From Azoarcus sp. KH32C (GTDB taxonomy: Bacteria; Pseudomonadota; Gammaproteobacteria; Burkholderiales; Rhodocyclaceae), in NCBI RefSeq assembly GCF_000349945.1, contig NC_020516.1:2542001-2606000 (forward strand): DNA of 64,000 bases. Direction: 5' to 3'. How positions within the stretch are numbered: the stretch's first letter is position 1; every line of letters begins with the position of its first letter. Made by a program: the position numbers and the translations under genes. Under the pieces are notes generated by a model that was given only the letters and a program-made list of their open reading frames with translations, did not search any database and had not been told where the DNA came from. Shown here piece after piece: positions 35,812-44,431 of this stretch.

Positions 35812-36960
35812 ATGGACGACGTCGCCATCATCGGCATTGGCTTGCATCCGTTCGGGCGCACCGACGGTCTTTCCGGCCAGGCGCAGGGCGCCTACGCCGT
35901 GCGCGAGGCGCTTGCGGACGCCGGGGTGCCGTGGGAGGCGGTCGGCGTCGCCTATGGCGGCAGCCAGGACGCGGGCAATGCCGATGCGCTCGCCAACCTG
36001 CTGGGGCTCACCGGAATTCCCTTCGTGAACGTAGCCAACGGCTGCGCCACCGGTGGCAGCGCCCTGGCGAGCGTGATCGCGGCGATCCGCTCCGGCATGG
36101 CCGAGATCGGGGTCGCGGTGGGCTTCGACAAGCATCCGCGCGGCGCCTTCAACCCGCGACCGGCCGACTGGGGCCTGGAAGACTGGTACGGACAGACCGG
36201 CCTGATGCTCACCACCCAGTTCTTCGCCCTCAAGACGCGCCGATACCTGCACGAGCATGGCATCTCCGAGGACGCGCTGGTGCGCGTGGCGCAGCGCGCC
36301 TACCGCAACGGCGCGCGCAACCCGCAGGCCTGGCGGCGGCGCGAGCTGAGTTTCGACGAGATCGCGCAGTCGATGCCGGTCAACCTGCCGCTGCGCAAGT
36401 ACATGTTCTGCAACCCGGCCGAAGGCGGTGCGGCGCTGGTGCTGTGCAGCGCGCGCGCGGCGCGGCGCTATGCCGGCAAGGCCGTGCTGGTGAAGGCAGC
36501 GGTGGTGCGAACCCGCCATCACGGCTCGTTCGAGGTCTTCAGCCCTAGCCTCGCCGCGCACCAGGCGCCGGCGCCGACGGTGACCGCCTCCCACGCCGCC
36601 TTCGAGCAGGCCGGCGTGGGGCCGGGCGACATCGACGTCATCCAGCTGCAGGACACCGACAGCGGCTCGGAACTCATCCACATGGCCGAGAACGGCTTCT
36701 GTGCGCACGGCGAGCAGGAACGGCTGCTGCGCGAGGGCGCGACCGAGATCGGCGGACGGCTGCCGATCAACACCGACGGCGGCTGCCTCGCCAACGGCGA
36801 GCCGGTCGGCGCCTCGGGCTTGCGCCAGGTGGTCGAGATCTGCCGCCAGCTGCGCCAGGAGGCCGGCGCGCGCCAGGTGCCGGGGCGCCCGCGCCTCGGC
36901 TACACCCACGTCTACGGCGCACCGGGCGTGAGCGCGGTGACCATCCTGCAGGCCGGCTAG
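35812..36960 (+). CDS. SCP2-thiolase-like protein, probable acyl-CoA retro-aldolase (Ltp2-like)
   Basis: A 382-residue thiolase-superfamily protein. The first nucleophile position is kept (C78 in NGCATGGSAL). The GHP catalytic motif is altered to GEP (329-331 in GCLANGEPVGASG), and the C-terminal cysteine is missing (YTHVYGAPG, near 364-372). Loss of these residues, tyrosines near the C-terminal motif and the DUF35 partner resemble the steroid aldolase Ltp2. That enzyme splits a beta-hydroxyacyl-CoA rather than thiolysing a beta-ketoacyl-CoA. The aldolase assignment is inferred; an SCP2-type thiolase is the alternative. Confidence 0.75.
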   Translation: MDDVAIIGIGLHPFGRTDGLSGQAQGAYAVREALADAGVPWEAVGVAYGGSQDAGNADALANLLGLTGIPFVNVANGCATGGSALASVIAAIRSGMAEIGVAVGFDKHPRGAFNPRPADWGLEDWYGQTGLMLTTQFFALKTRRYLHEHGISEDALVRVAQRAYRNGARNPQAWRRRELSFDEIAQSMPVNLPLRKYMFCNPAEGGAALVLCSARAARRYAGKAVLVKAAVVRTRHHGSFEVFSPSLAAHQAPAPTVTASHAAFEQAGVGPGDIDVIQLQDTDSGSELIHMAENGFCAHGEQERLLREGATEIGGRLPINTDGGCLANGEPVGASGLRQVVEICRQLRQEAGARQVPGRPRLGYTHVYGAPGVSAVTILQAG

Positions 36961-36973
36961 ACCCGCACAACAA

Positions 36974-36993
36974 GGGCGCCCCTCGGGGCGCCC
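36974..36993. repeat. Intergenic hairpin with CCCC-TC-GGGG core
   Basis: GGGCGCCCC and its exact complement with a 2-base TC loop. It lacks a T run. A similar CCCCTCGGGG-core hairpin stands at 54.6 kb. It may stabilise or process the mRNA between the aldolase and Rieske genes. Confidence 0.5.
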
Positions 36994-37010
36994 CACAGAG
37001 GAGACGAAAC

Positions 37011-38411
37011 ATGAACAAGCGCCACGAAAGCGAGTTTGTCCTGAAGCCGCAGGACGAGGCCGGCGACCCGACGCTGTTCCAGCGCCTGCTGAAGCAGGAG
37101 AAAGTGCCGGTGCCGGACTTCCTCAAGCCCAACAACCCCGGCTTCGGCAACGAGGATCTGCCCGTCACGCGCTACACCTCGCGCGACTTCCATCGCCTGG
37201 AGGCCGAGCGGATGTGGCCCCGCACGTGGCAGTTCGTGGGGCGCGCGGAGCAGATCCCGAACGCGGGCGACCACCTCGTGTACGACATCATCGACCGCTC
37301 CGTCATTGTCATGCGCGGCGACGACGGCGTGATCCGCGGCTTCCACAACTCGTGCCTGCATCGCGGGCGGGCGCTGCGCACCGGCGACGGCTGCGTCGGC
37401 AAGCTGAAATGCCCCTACCACGGCTTCACCTGGAACCTGCGCGGCGGCTTCGAGAGCATGCCCTGCGCCTGGGACTTCAAGCACCTCGAACGCGAGTCGC
37501 TTGAGCTGCCGCAGGTGCGCGTCGAGAGCTGGGCCGGCTTCGTGTTCGTCAATTTCGACGCCGACGCGCCGTCGATCATCGAATACCTCGACGTGCTGCC
37601 CGAGCATTTCAAGGACTACCTGTTCGAGCGCGCGGTGGTCCTCGCCCACGTGCGCCGGCGCATCCCGTGCAACTGGAAGGTGGCGCAGGAGGCGTTCATG
37701 GAGTCCATGCACACCCGCGCCACCCACCCGCAGATCATGACCTTCACCGGCTGCGCCGACAGCCAGTACGACATGTACGGCGACCACCTGAGCCGCAGCG
37801 TCACGCCGATGGGGGTGGTCGGCCCCCATCTGGACGGGGTGAGCGAGGCGCGCGTGCTGCGTGACATCCTGGAGGAATCGGGGCGCATGGCCGACAGCGA
37901 TGGTGACGCGCACACGCTGCCCGAGGGGATGAGCGCGCGCGAGTACATCGGCGAGCTCAACCGCAAGCTGTTCGGTGCCGCCGCCGGCGCCGACCTGTCA
38001 CAGGCCACCCTGGCCGAACTGGAGGACGCGATCCTCTATTCGATCTTCCCCAACACGCAGATCTGGGCCGGCTTCGGCGGCAACATCGTGTATCGCGTCA
38101 TCCCCGACGGCGATGCGCACGAGAGCTGCATCTTCGACGTCATGATCCTGGGCCGCTACCCGTCGGACAGCCCATGTCCGCCGGCCGCGCGGCTGAAGGT
38201 GGTGAGTGACGACGAGCCGTTCTCGAGCGCGCCCGAGCTCGGCGCGCTGGGCCCCGTGTTCGACCAGGACATGCGGAATCTCCCCTACATGCAGAAGGGC
38301 ATGAAGGCCTCCGCCAAGGGCGCGGTGAGTCTCGCCAACTACCAGGAGAGCCGCATTCGGCACCACCACCTGACGCTCGACAAGTACCTCGGGCTGGGAG
38401 ATGGGAAATGA
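37011..38411 (+). CDS. Rieske oxygenase alpha subunit (third, divergent type)
   Basis: A 466-residue ring-hydroxylating-type oxygenase. Rieske ligands are C115/H117 (SCLHRGRAL) and C134/H137 (CPYHGF). The mononuclear iron histidines are H234 and H239 in EAFMESMHTRATHP. It is longer than and clearly distinct from the two 400-residue paralogues upstream. No beta subunit is present. Its stop overlaps the next start by four bases. It shares an operon with the only reductase of the cluster. Confidence 0.93.
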   Translation: MNKRHESEFVLKPQDEAGDPTLFQRLLKQEKVPVPDFLKPNNPGFGNEDLPVTRYTSRDFHRLEAERMWPRTWQFVGRAEQIPNAGDHLVYDIIDRSVIVMRGDDGVIRGFHNSCLHRGRALRTGDGCVGKLKCPYHGFTWNLRGGFESMPCAWDFKHLERESLELPQVRVESWAGFVFVNFDADAPSIIEYLDVLPEHFKDYLFERAVVLAHVRRRIPCNWKVAQEAFMESMHTRATHPQIMTFTGCADSQYDMYGDHLSRSVTPMGVVGPHLDGVSEARVLRDILEESGRMADSDGDAHTLPEGMSAREYIGELNRKLFGAAAGADLSQATLAELEDAILYSIFPNTQIWAGFGGNIVYRVIPDGDAHESCIFDVMILGRYPSDSPCPPAARLKVVSDDEPFSSAPELGALGPVFDQDMRNLPYMQKGMKASAKGAVSLANYQESRIRHHHLTLDKYLGLGDGK

Positions 38412-39448
38412 GCGACGCCGTGATCGCCGAGGTGGACTGCAACGTCCAGTGGTGTCTCGCCGCGCGTCCCGACGGCGAAGTCGCCCGGGAGCATTTCCAG
38501 GTCCGCGCTGCGCCGCGGCCCGAGCCCGGGCCCGGCGAGGTGCTGGTGCGCAACCTCTACCTGCTGGTGCCGCCGGCGATGCGCCTGTGGATGAACGCGC
38601 GCGACAGCTACGTGCCGGCCCAGCCCCTCGGCGAAGTCATGATGGGCATCACGCTGGGGGTGGTCGCCGCCTCGTGTGATCCGGCGCTGCCAATCGGCAG
38701 CTACGTGAACGGGATGGGCGGCTGCCAGCAGTGGTTCGTCGCGCCCGCCGCCCAGCTCATGCGTGTCACGCCCCGGCCGGGCATACCGCTCACGGCCTAT
38801 CGCAGCGTGCTCGACGTGCAGGGGCTCACCGCCTGGTGCGGCCTCACCGAGATCTGCCGGCCGCAGGCGGGCGAGACGCTGGTGGTGACCGCGGCCGCCG
38901 GCAGCGTCGGCTCGCTGGTGTGCCAGTTCGGCAAGAAGCTCGGGCTCAAGGTGGTCGGCATCGCCGGCGGTCCGGAAAAGTGCGACTGGCTCACGCGCGA
39001 ATGCGGCATCGACGCGGCCATCGACTACCGGGCCGAAGACGTCGGCGCGCGCCTCGACGCGCTGTGCCCGGAAGGCATCGACACGGTGTTCGAGAACGTC
39101 GGCGGATCGGTCATGGACGCGGTGCTCGAACGCATCAACGACCGCGCGCGCATCGCGCTGTGCGGCATGGTCTCCAGCTACAACGGCGCGGGCACGCAGC
39201 GCGCCGAGGCGCTCATGCAGCTGGTGGTGAAGGCGGCGCGCATGGAAGGCTTTCTGGTCCGGGATTATTTCCATCGCCATGCGGAGGTGGTCGCGCGGCT
39301 CGAGCCCTGGGTCGCCGACGGCAGCCTCAAGTACCGCATCGAGGTGCTCGACGGCATGGACAAGCTCGTCGAAGCGATGCGCCGCGTGTTCCACGGCCGC
39401 AATCTCGGCATCCAGCTGCTCAAACTGTCGGAGGAGGCACCGGCATGA
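38408..39448 (+). CDS. NADP-dependent zinc-free MDR oxidoreductase, second copy
   Basis: A 346-residue reductase of the same CurA/prostaglandin-reductase branch as the one at 27.6-28.6 kb. Visible are VLVRNLYLLVPPAMRLWMN, the Rossmann motif VVTAAAGSVGSLVCQFGKKLG and FENVGGSVMDAVL. It is coupled by ATGA overlaps to the Rieske gene before it and the acyl-CoA dehydrogenase after it. It probably reduces an enone or enoyl intermediate; this is inferred. Confidence 0.88.
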   Translation: MSDAVIAEVDCNVQWCLAARPDGEVAREHFQVRAAPRPEPGPGEVLVRNLYLLVPPAMRLWMNARDSYVPAQPLGEVMMGITLGVVAASCDPALPIGSYVNGMGGCQQWFVAPAAQLMRVTPRPGIPLTAYRSVLDVQGLTAWCGLTEICRPQAGETLVVTAAAGSVGSLVCQFGKKLGLKVVGIAGGPEKCDWLTRECGIDAAIDYRAEDVGARLDALCPEGIDTVFENVGGSVMDAVLERINDRARIALCGMVSSYNGAGTQRAEALMQLVVKAARMEGFLVRDYFHRHAEVVARLEPWVADGSLKYRIEVLDGMDKLVEAMRRVFHGRNLGIQLLKLSEEAPA

Positions 39449-40650
39449 ACGCCGCGGTTCACGAGCGCGCCCGCCGCCTGCGCGAGGACATTCGCCACTT
39501 CTGCCGTCACGTCATGCCGGCCGATCTCCTCGCCAGGTCGCGCCGCCACCAGGTGCTGGACAAGGATGACTACGTGCGCTGGATGCGGCTCCTCGACGAC
39601 CAGGGCTGGGCGGTGGCGCACTGGCCGCAGGAGCATGGGGGCCACGGGTGGTCGCCGCTCGAGCGTTTCGCCTTCGAGGACGAGCTCGCCCGCCAGGGCT
39701 GCCCGTGGGTGATCCCGTTCGGCGTGAAGTACGTCGGGCCGGTGATCTACACCTACGGCTCCGCCGCGCAGAAGGCGCGCTTCCTGCCCGCAATCCGCAG
39801 CACCGCCGAGTTCTGGGCGCAGGGCTACTCCGAGCCGGGAGCGGGTTCCGACCTCGCAGCACTGCGCACGCGCGCCGAGCGAATCACCTTAAGCGAGGGC
39901 GACCACTACCTGGTGAACGGCCAGAAGGTGTGGACCACCTACGCGCAGTGGGCCGACTGGCTGTTCTGCCTGGTGCGCACCAGTCGCGAGGCGCAGCCGC
40001 AGCAGGGCATCTCCTTCCTGCTCATTGACATGAGGAGCCCCGGCGTGACGGTGAAGCCCATCCGCACCATGGACGGCTACCACCATGTGAACGAGGTGTG
40101 GCTGGAGGACGTGCGCGTCCCGGTGGACAACCTCGTCGGCGAGGAGGGCGCGGGCTGGACCTACGCCAAGTTCCTGCTCAAGAACGAGCGCACCGCCGGC
40201 GCCATCCTCGGCATGGCCTGGCATGCGCTGCACCGGTTGCAGCGGCTGGCCGAGGAGACGGTGACGGCATCGGGCCGCCTCATCGAGCAGCCCCTGGTGC
40301 GTCACCGCGTCGGCGACTTCGCGCTGCGCTTCCTGGCGCTGGAGGAGGCCGCCTACCAGGCAGTCGAGGCCATGACGGACGGCACCGAGCGCGGCGGCGA
40401 GGCGTCGCTGATCAAGATCCGCGGCACCGAGCTGTACCAGGAGTTGGCCGAGGCGACGGTGGAAGCGCTCGGGCCGGCCGGCATCGCCTGGGACGCGGAC
40501 GCCCTGCGCCGCGCCGGCTTGCCGCCGCTGGGTCCGGACGACGCCGGCGGCATCCTCAAGGACCATTTCTACAACCGCGCGGCGACGATCTTCGGCGGCT
40601 CGTCGGAGATCCAGCGCAACATCATCGCCAAGGCGGTGCTCGGACTATGA
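39445..40650 (+). CDS. Acyl-CoA dehydrogenase, subunit A of an adjacent pair
   Basis: A 401-residue acyl-CoA dehydrogenase fold. GYSEPGAGSDLAALRTRAE and NGQKVWTTYAQWADW are the FAD/substrate segments, and IFGGSSEIQRNIIAKAVLGL is the canonical C-terminus. A second acyl-CoA dehydrogenase gene follows with an ATGA overlap. In steroid catabolism such adjacent genes encode alpha2-beta2 heterotetramers that share FAD and active-site residues. The same is proposed here by analogy. It would introduce an alpha,beta double bond into a bulky acyl-CoA. Confidence 0.92.
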   Translation: MNAAVHERARRLREDIRHFCRHVMPADLLARSRRHQVLDKDDYVRWMRLLDDQGWAVAHWPQEHGGHGWSPLERFAFEDELARQGCPWVIPFGVKYVGPVIYTYGSAAQKARFLPAIRSTAEFWAQGYSEPGAGSDLAALRTRAERITLSEGDHYLVNGQKVWTTYAQWADWLFCLVRTSREAQPQQGISFLLIDMRSPGVTVKPIRTMDGYHHVNEVWLEDVRVPVDNLVGEEGAGWTYAKFLLKNERTAGAILGMAWHALHRLQRLAEETVTASGRLIEQPLVRHRVGDFALRFLALEEAAYQAVEAMTDGTERGGEASLIKIRGTELYQELAEATVEALGPAGIAWDADALRRAGLPPLGPDDAGGILKDHFYNRAATIFGGSSEIQRNIIAKAVLGL

Positions 40651-41771
40651 CCATCGATCCAGACACAATCGCCATGTTGCGCGACAGCGCCGAGCGCTAC
40701 GCGGCGGACCATTACGGCTTCCTGCAGCGCCAGGCGGTGCTCGACGGGGAAGGCGGCTACAGCGTCCGAGCCTGGCAGGATTACGCCGAGCTTGGCTGGC
40801 TCGCGCTGCGCCTGCCGGAAGCGGCGGGCGGGCTCGACGCCGACGCGGCGGCCATCGGCGCGGTCATGGAGGTGGTGGGCGCGCGCCTGCTGATGGAACC
40901 CCTTCTCGCCAGCGCCGTGGTGGCGACCGGGCTGGTGGTGAAGCAGGCGAGCGCCGCCCAGCAGGCGCTGCTGCTGCCCGCATTGGCCGACGGCTCGCTC
41001 AAGCTCGCCTTCGCCGACGACGAGGATCCGGGCGCCGGGGACGGCTGCCGGTTCCAGGGCGGAAAGCTCACCGGCGCGAAGATCGGCGTGCTCCACGGCG
41101 ACCTCGCCGACAAGCTGATCGTATCGGCCCGTACGCAGGCCGATGAGGCGGTGCTGTGCCTGGTAGACGCCGCCGCGCCCGGCGTGCAGCGGCGCAGCTA
41201 CAAGCTCGTCGATGGCCGCGGGGCGACCGCCGTGCGCTTCGCGGACGCCGCGGCCGAGCGCCTCGGGCCCGCCGATACGGATCTGTCGGCCGCCGCTGCG
41301 ATCGCCGACAGCCGCGACGAGGCCGCGGTCGCCGCCTGCGCCGAGGCCCTCGGGGCGATGCGCTGCCTGGTCGCGGCCACCTGCGACTACCTCAAGGTGC
41401 GGCGCCAGTTCGGCAAGCCCATCGGCCGGAATCAGGCCCTGCAGCACCGCATGGTGGATCTGTACCTGCTGCAGGAGGAGGCGCGCGCCCTGACCCGCGC
41501 GGCGCAGGCGGCGATGAGCCTGCCGGCGCGCGAGCGGGCGCGCACGGTGAGCGGCGCCCGGGCCTACATCGGGCGGGCCGCCCGCCGCGTGGCCAACGAG
41601 GCGGTGCAGATGCACGGCGGCCTGGGCGTGACCGAGGAGCTCGACGTGAGCCATTACTTTCGCCGCCTGATGGTGATCGGCGCGCTGGCGGGCGGGCACG
41701 ACGCGCATTTCGCGCGCTTCGTCGACGCCACGCTGGCACGCCGCGACGGGGAGGACGATTCCCATGCGTGA
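40647..41771 (+). CDS. Acyl-CoA dehydrogenase, subunit B of an adjacent pair
   Basis: A 374-residue acyl-CoA dehydrogenase-like protein. It keeps the segment RRQFGKPIGRNQALQHRMVD and the C-terminal MHGGLGVTEELDVSHYFRRL. The middle region is weakly conserved: the usual TEPxxGSD motif has degenerated to FADDEDPGAGDG. This fits the second, FAD-poor subunit of a heteromeric enzyme. It overlaps subunit A by four bases and the synthetase gene by eight. Confidence 0.9.
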   Translation: MTIDPDTIAMLRDSAERYAADHYGFLQRQAVLDGEGGYSVRAWQDYAELGWLALRLPEAAGGLDADAAAIGAVMEVVGARLLMEPLLASAVVATGLVVKQASAAQQALLLPALADGSLKLAFADDEDPGAGDGCRFQGGKLTGAKIGVLHGDLADKLIVSARTQADEAVLCLVDAAAPGVQRRSYKLVDGRGATAVRFADAAAERLGPADTDLSAAAAIADSRDEAAVAACAEALGAMRCLVAATCDYLKVRRQFGKPIGRNQALQHRMVDLYLLQEEARALTRAAQAAMSLPARERARTVSGARAYIGRAARRVANEAVQMHGGLGVTEELDVSHYFRRLMVIGALAGGHDAHFARFVDATLARRDGEDDSHA

Positions 41772-43401
41772 AGACGTGAGCGGGTGGCAGGTGCGTGTCG
41801 ACGACGCGACGATGGCGCGCTACGCCGCCAGCGGCGACTGGCTCGGCAAGACCGTGGCGGAATTCGCCCGCGAACTCGCCGAGCGCGACCCGGGGCGCGT
41901 GACCCACGTGTTCGACGGCGAGGCCTGCCGGGTCGCGGAGCTGCTGGCCGACGCCGAAGCGTTGGCGGCGGCGCTTCAGGCGCGCGGCTTCGTCGCCGGC
42001 GACGTGGTGAGCTTCCAGCTGCCCAACTGGCGCGAAGCGGTAGTGATCGACCTCGCCGCGGCCATGCTGGGGCTGGTGGTCGCGCCGATCGTGCCGATCT
42101 ACCGCGACGCCGAGGTCGCCTACATGCTGGCCGATGCGGGCGCGCGTGCCGCCTTCTTCGCGCCCGCGTGGCGCGGCTTCGACTACGCCGCGATGATGGC
42201 GCGCCTCGCACCCTCGCTGCCCGAGCTGCGCCTGCTCTCCGCGGTGCGCGGCGACGCGCCGCATGCGGACAGTTTCGAGGCGCTGGTGGGGGAGCGGCGG
42301 ACACTGCGCCAGCGCCCGCGCATCGATGCCAACGCGGTAAAACTGCTGCTGTACACCTCCGGCACCACCGGGCGGCCGAAGGGCGTGCTGCATACCCACA
42401 ACACCGGCCCGGCAACGCTGCGGCGCGCCTTCCGGCACTGGTCGCAGCACGAAGGCGACGCGGTGCTGATGGCTTCGCCCGTGACCCACATTACCGGTTT
42501 TTCCTACGGCATGGAGTTGCCGCTGTGCTTCGGCACCCGCACCGTGTTCATGGAGCGCTGGAACGCGGCCGAGGCCGTCGAGCTCATCGAGCGCGAGCAG
42601 GTCACCGCCAGCATGGGCGCCACGCCTTTCCTGCACGAGCTGCTCGCGGCGGCCGAGGCGGGCGGGCACCGCCTGCCGTCGCTGCGCATCTTCGCCTGCG
42701 GCGGCGCCGAAGTGCCGCCGGCGTTGATCCGCAGGGTGCGTGAGGTGCTGGCCAACTGCCGCGCCTTCCGCGTGTATGGGTCGAGCGAGGCGCCGCTCGT
42801 CACGCTCGGTTTCGTCGGCGAGGGGCAACTCGACGCGGCGGCCGAGACCGACGGCGAGATCGTGCATTACGAGGTGCGCGTCGTCGACGACGAAGGCGGA
42901 ATCGTCGCGCCCGGCGGGGAAGGCGAAATCTGCGTGCGCGGCCCGGCGCGCTGCGTCGGCTACGCCGATCCGCAGCAGAGCGCGGAGAGCTTCGACGCGG
43001 ACAATTTCTTCGCCACCGGCGACCTGGGCCGCATCACCCCGGACAACGCCATCGTGATCACCGGGCGCAAGAAGGATCTCATCAACCGCGGCGGCGAGAA
43101 GGTGAGTGCCAAGGAGGTCGAGGACATCCTGCACCGCCTGCCGGGCGTGGAGGAGGCCGCCGTCGTCGCCATGCCCCATCCGCGCCTGGGCGAGACGGTG
43201 TGCGCCTACGTGATTCCCCGGCCCGGCGCGAGCCTGACGCTCGAAGACGTGCTGGAAGGCGTGGCGGCGGCCGGCATCGCGCGCCAGAAATACCCCGAAC
43301 ACCTGGTGGTGGTCGATGGCTTTCCGCGTACCGCGTCCGGCAAGATCCGCAAGGACCGGTTGCGCGCGGACATCCGCGAACGTCTCCAGGCCGCCTCATG
43401 A
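41764..43401 (+). CDS. Acyl-CoA synthetase (AMP-forming), cyclohexanecarboxylate-CoA-ligase-like
   Basis: A 545-residue ANL enzyme. The P-loop is YTSGTTGRPKGVLHTHN, the A5 motif YGSSEAP, A7 ATGDLGRI and the hinge GRKKDLINRGGEKVSAKEVED; the catalytic lysine is in TASGKIRKDR. It differs clearly from the synthetase at 21.9 kb. The GRKKDLINRGGEKVS branch holds ligases for alicyclic and aromatic acids. It probably activates the first acid for the heteromeric dehydrogenase encoded just before it. The true substrate is unknown. Confidence 0.9.
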   Translation: MREDVSGWQVRVDDATMARYAASGDWLGKTVAEFARELAERDPGRVTHVFDGEACRVAELLADAEALAAALQARGFVAGDVVSFQLPNWREAVVIDLAAAMLGLVVAPIVPIYRDAEVAYMLADAGARAAFFAPAWRGFDYAAMMARLAPSLPELRLLSAVRGDAPHADSFEALVGERRTLRQRPRIDANAVKLLLYTSGTTGRPKGVLHTHNTGPATLRRAFRHWSQHEGDAVLMASPVTHITGFSYGMELPLCFGTRTVFMERWNAAEAVELIEREQVTASMGATPFLHELLAAAEAGGHRLPSLRIFACGGAEVPPALIRRVREVLANCRAFRVYGSSEAPLVTLGFVGEGQLDAAAETDGEIVHYEVRVVDDEGGIVAPGGEGEICVRGPARCVGYADPQQSAESFDADNFFATGDLGRITPDNAIVITGRKKDLINRGGEKVSAKEVEDILHRLPGVEEAAVVAMPHPRLGETVCAYVIPRPGASLTLEDVLEGVAAAGIARQKYPEHLVVVDGFPRTASGKIRKDRLRADIRERLQAAS

Positions 43402-43412
43402 GGAACCGAGCA

Positions 43413-44375
43413 ATGGACGCAGCATTCCTGCAGGCGCGTATCGCGCGCAAGACCGTCGAAGCCACCGACATCGTCGGCCTGGAGCTGGCGCCGCTGGAGG
43501 GCACGAGCTTCCCGGCCTTCAGTGCCGGCTCGCACATCGACGTCGAGATCCGGCCCGGACTGATCCGGCAGTACTCGCTGTGCAACGACCCGACCGAACG
43601 GCACCGCTACCAGATCGGCGTGCTGCGCGATCCGGCCTCGCGCGGCGGCTCGGTGGCGGTGCACGACGAGCTCGCCGAGGGCCAGGTGATCCGCATCGGC
43701 GCGCCGCGCAACCACTTCGCGCTGGTGCCGGCGCGGCGCTCGCTGCTCTTCGCCGGCGGCATCGGCGTGACGCCGATCCTGTGCATGGCCGAGCGCCTGG
43801 CGCAGACCGGGGCCGCCTTCGAACTGCATTACTGCAGCCGCTCGCCGGACCGCACCGCGTACCGGCGGCGCATCGCGCAGTCGTCCTTCGCCGAACGCGT
43901 GCACTTCCATTTCGACGACGGCGACGCGGCGCAGCGGCTCGACCTGCCGGCCGTGCTGGAGCCGTTCGACGCCGATACCCACCTCTACGTCTGCGGCCCG
44001 GGCGGCTTCATCGAATACGTGACGGGTTGCGCCAGGACACGCGGATGGCCCGCGGCGCAGATCCATTTCGAGTACTTCGCGGGCCAGGCCGTCGACACCG
44101 CCGGCGACGGCAGCTTCGAGGTGATGCTTGCCAGCAGCGGCAGGGTACTGACCATTCCCGGCGGCCGGACGGTGGTCGCGGTCCTCGCCGAGAACGGCGT
44201 CGAGGTGCCGGTCTCGTGCGAGCAGGGCGTGTGCGGGACCTGCCTGACGCGCGTGCTCGAAGGTGAGGTCGACCATCGCGACAACTTCCTGCTCGATCAC
44301 GAACGCGCCGCGAACAATCAGTTCACACCGTGCTGCTCGCGTGCCCGGAGCAAGCGGCTGGTGCTCGATCTTTAG
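43413..44375 (+). CDS. Rieske oxygenase reductase, phthalate-dioxygenase-reductase type
   Basis: A 320-residue electron-transfer flavoprotein in the order flavin domain, NAD domain, plant-type [2Fe-2S] ferredoxin. RQYSLCNDP is the flavin motif, GGIGVTPILCMAERL the nucleotide motif and VSCEQGVCGTCLTRVLEG, with a late Cys, the cluster motif. The ATG at 43413 has AGGAAC upstream; an ATG five codons earlier overlaps the synthetase stop. It is the only oxygenase reductase in the window. It probably serves all three Rieske oxygenases. Confidence 0.94.
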   Translation: MDAAFLQARIARKTVEATDIVGLELAPLEGTSFPAFSAGSHIDVEIRPGLIRQYSLCNDPTERHRYQIGVLRDPASRGGSVAVHDELAEGQVIRIGAPRNHFALVPARRSLLFAGGIGVTPILCMAERLAQTGAAFELHYCSRSPDRTAYRRRIAQSSFAERVHFHFDDGDAAQRLDLPAVLEPFDADTHLYVCGPGGFIEYVTGCARTRGWPAAQIHFEYFAGQAVDTAGDGSFEVMLASSGRVLTIPGGRTVVAVLAENGVEVPVSCEQGVCGTCLTRVLEGEVDHRDNFLLDHERAANNQFTPCCSRARSKRLVLDL

Positions 44376-44431
44376 AAGGCGGCCGGCCATGTGTCGCGCG
44401 GCGCCCCCCAACCCCACAGCGAGAATCGTCA

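Noticed and set aside
35812..36960. Plain acetyl-CoA acetyltransferase
   Set aside because: The GHP motif and the second catalytic Cys are missing, and a DUF35 partner is present. A complete thiolase is encoded separately at 44.4 kb.
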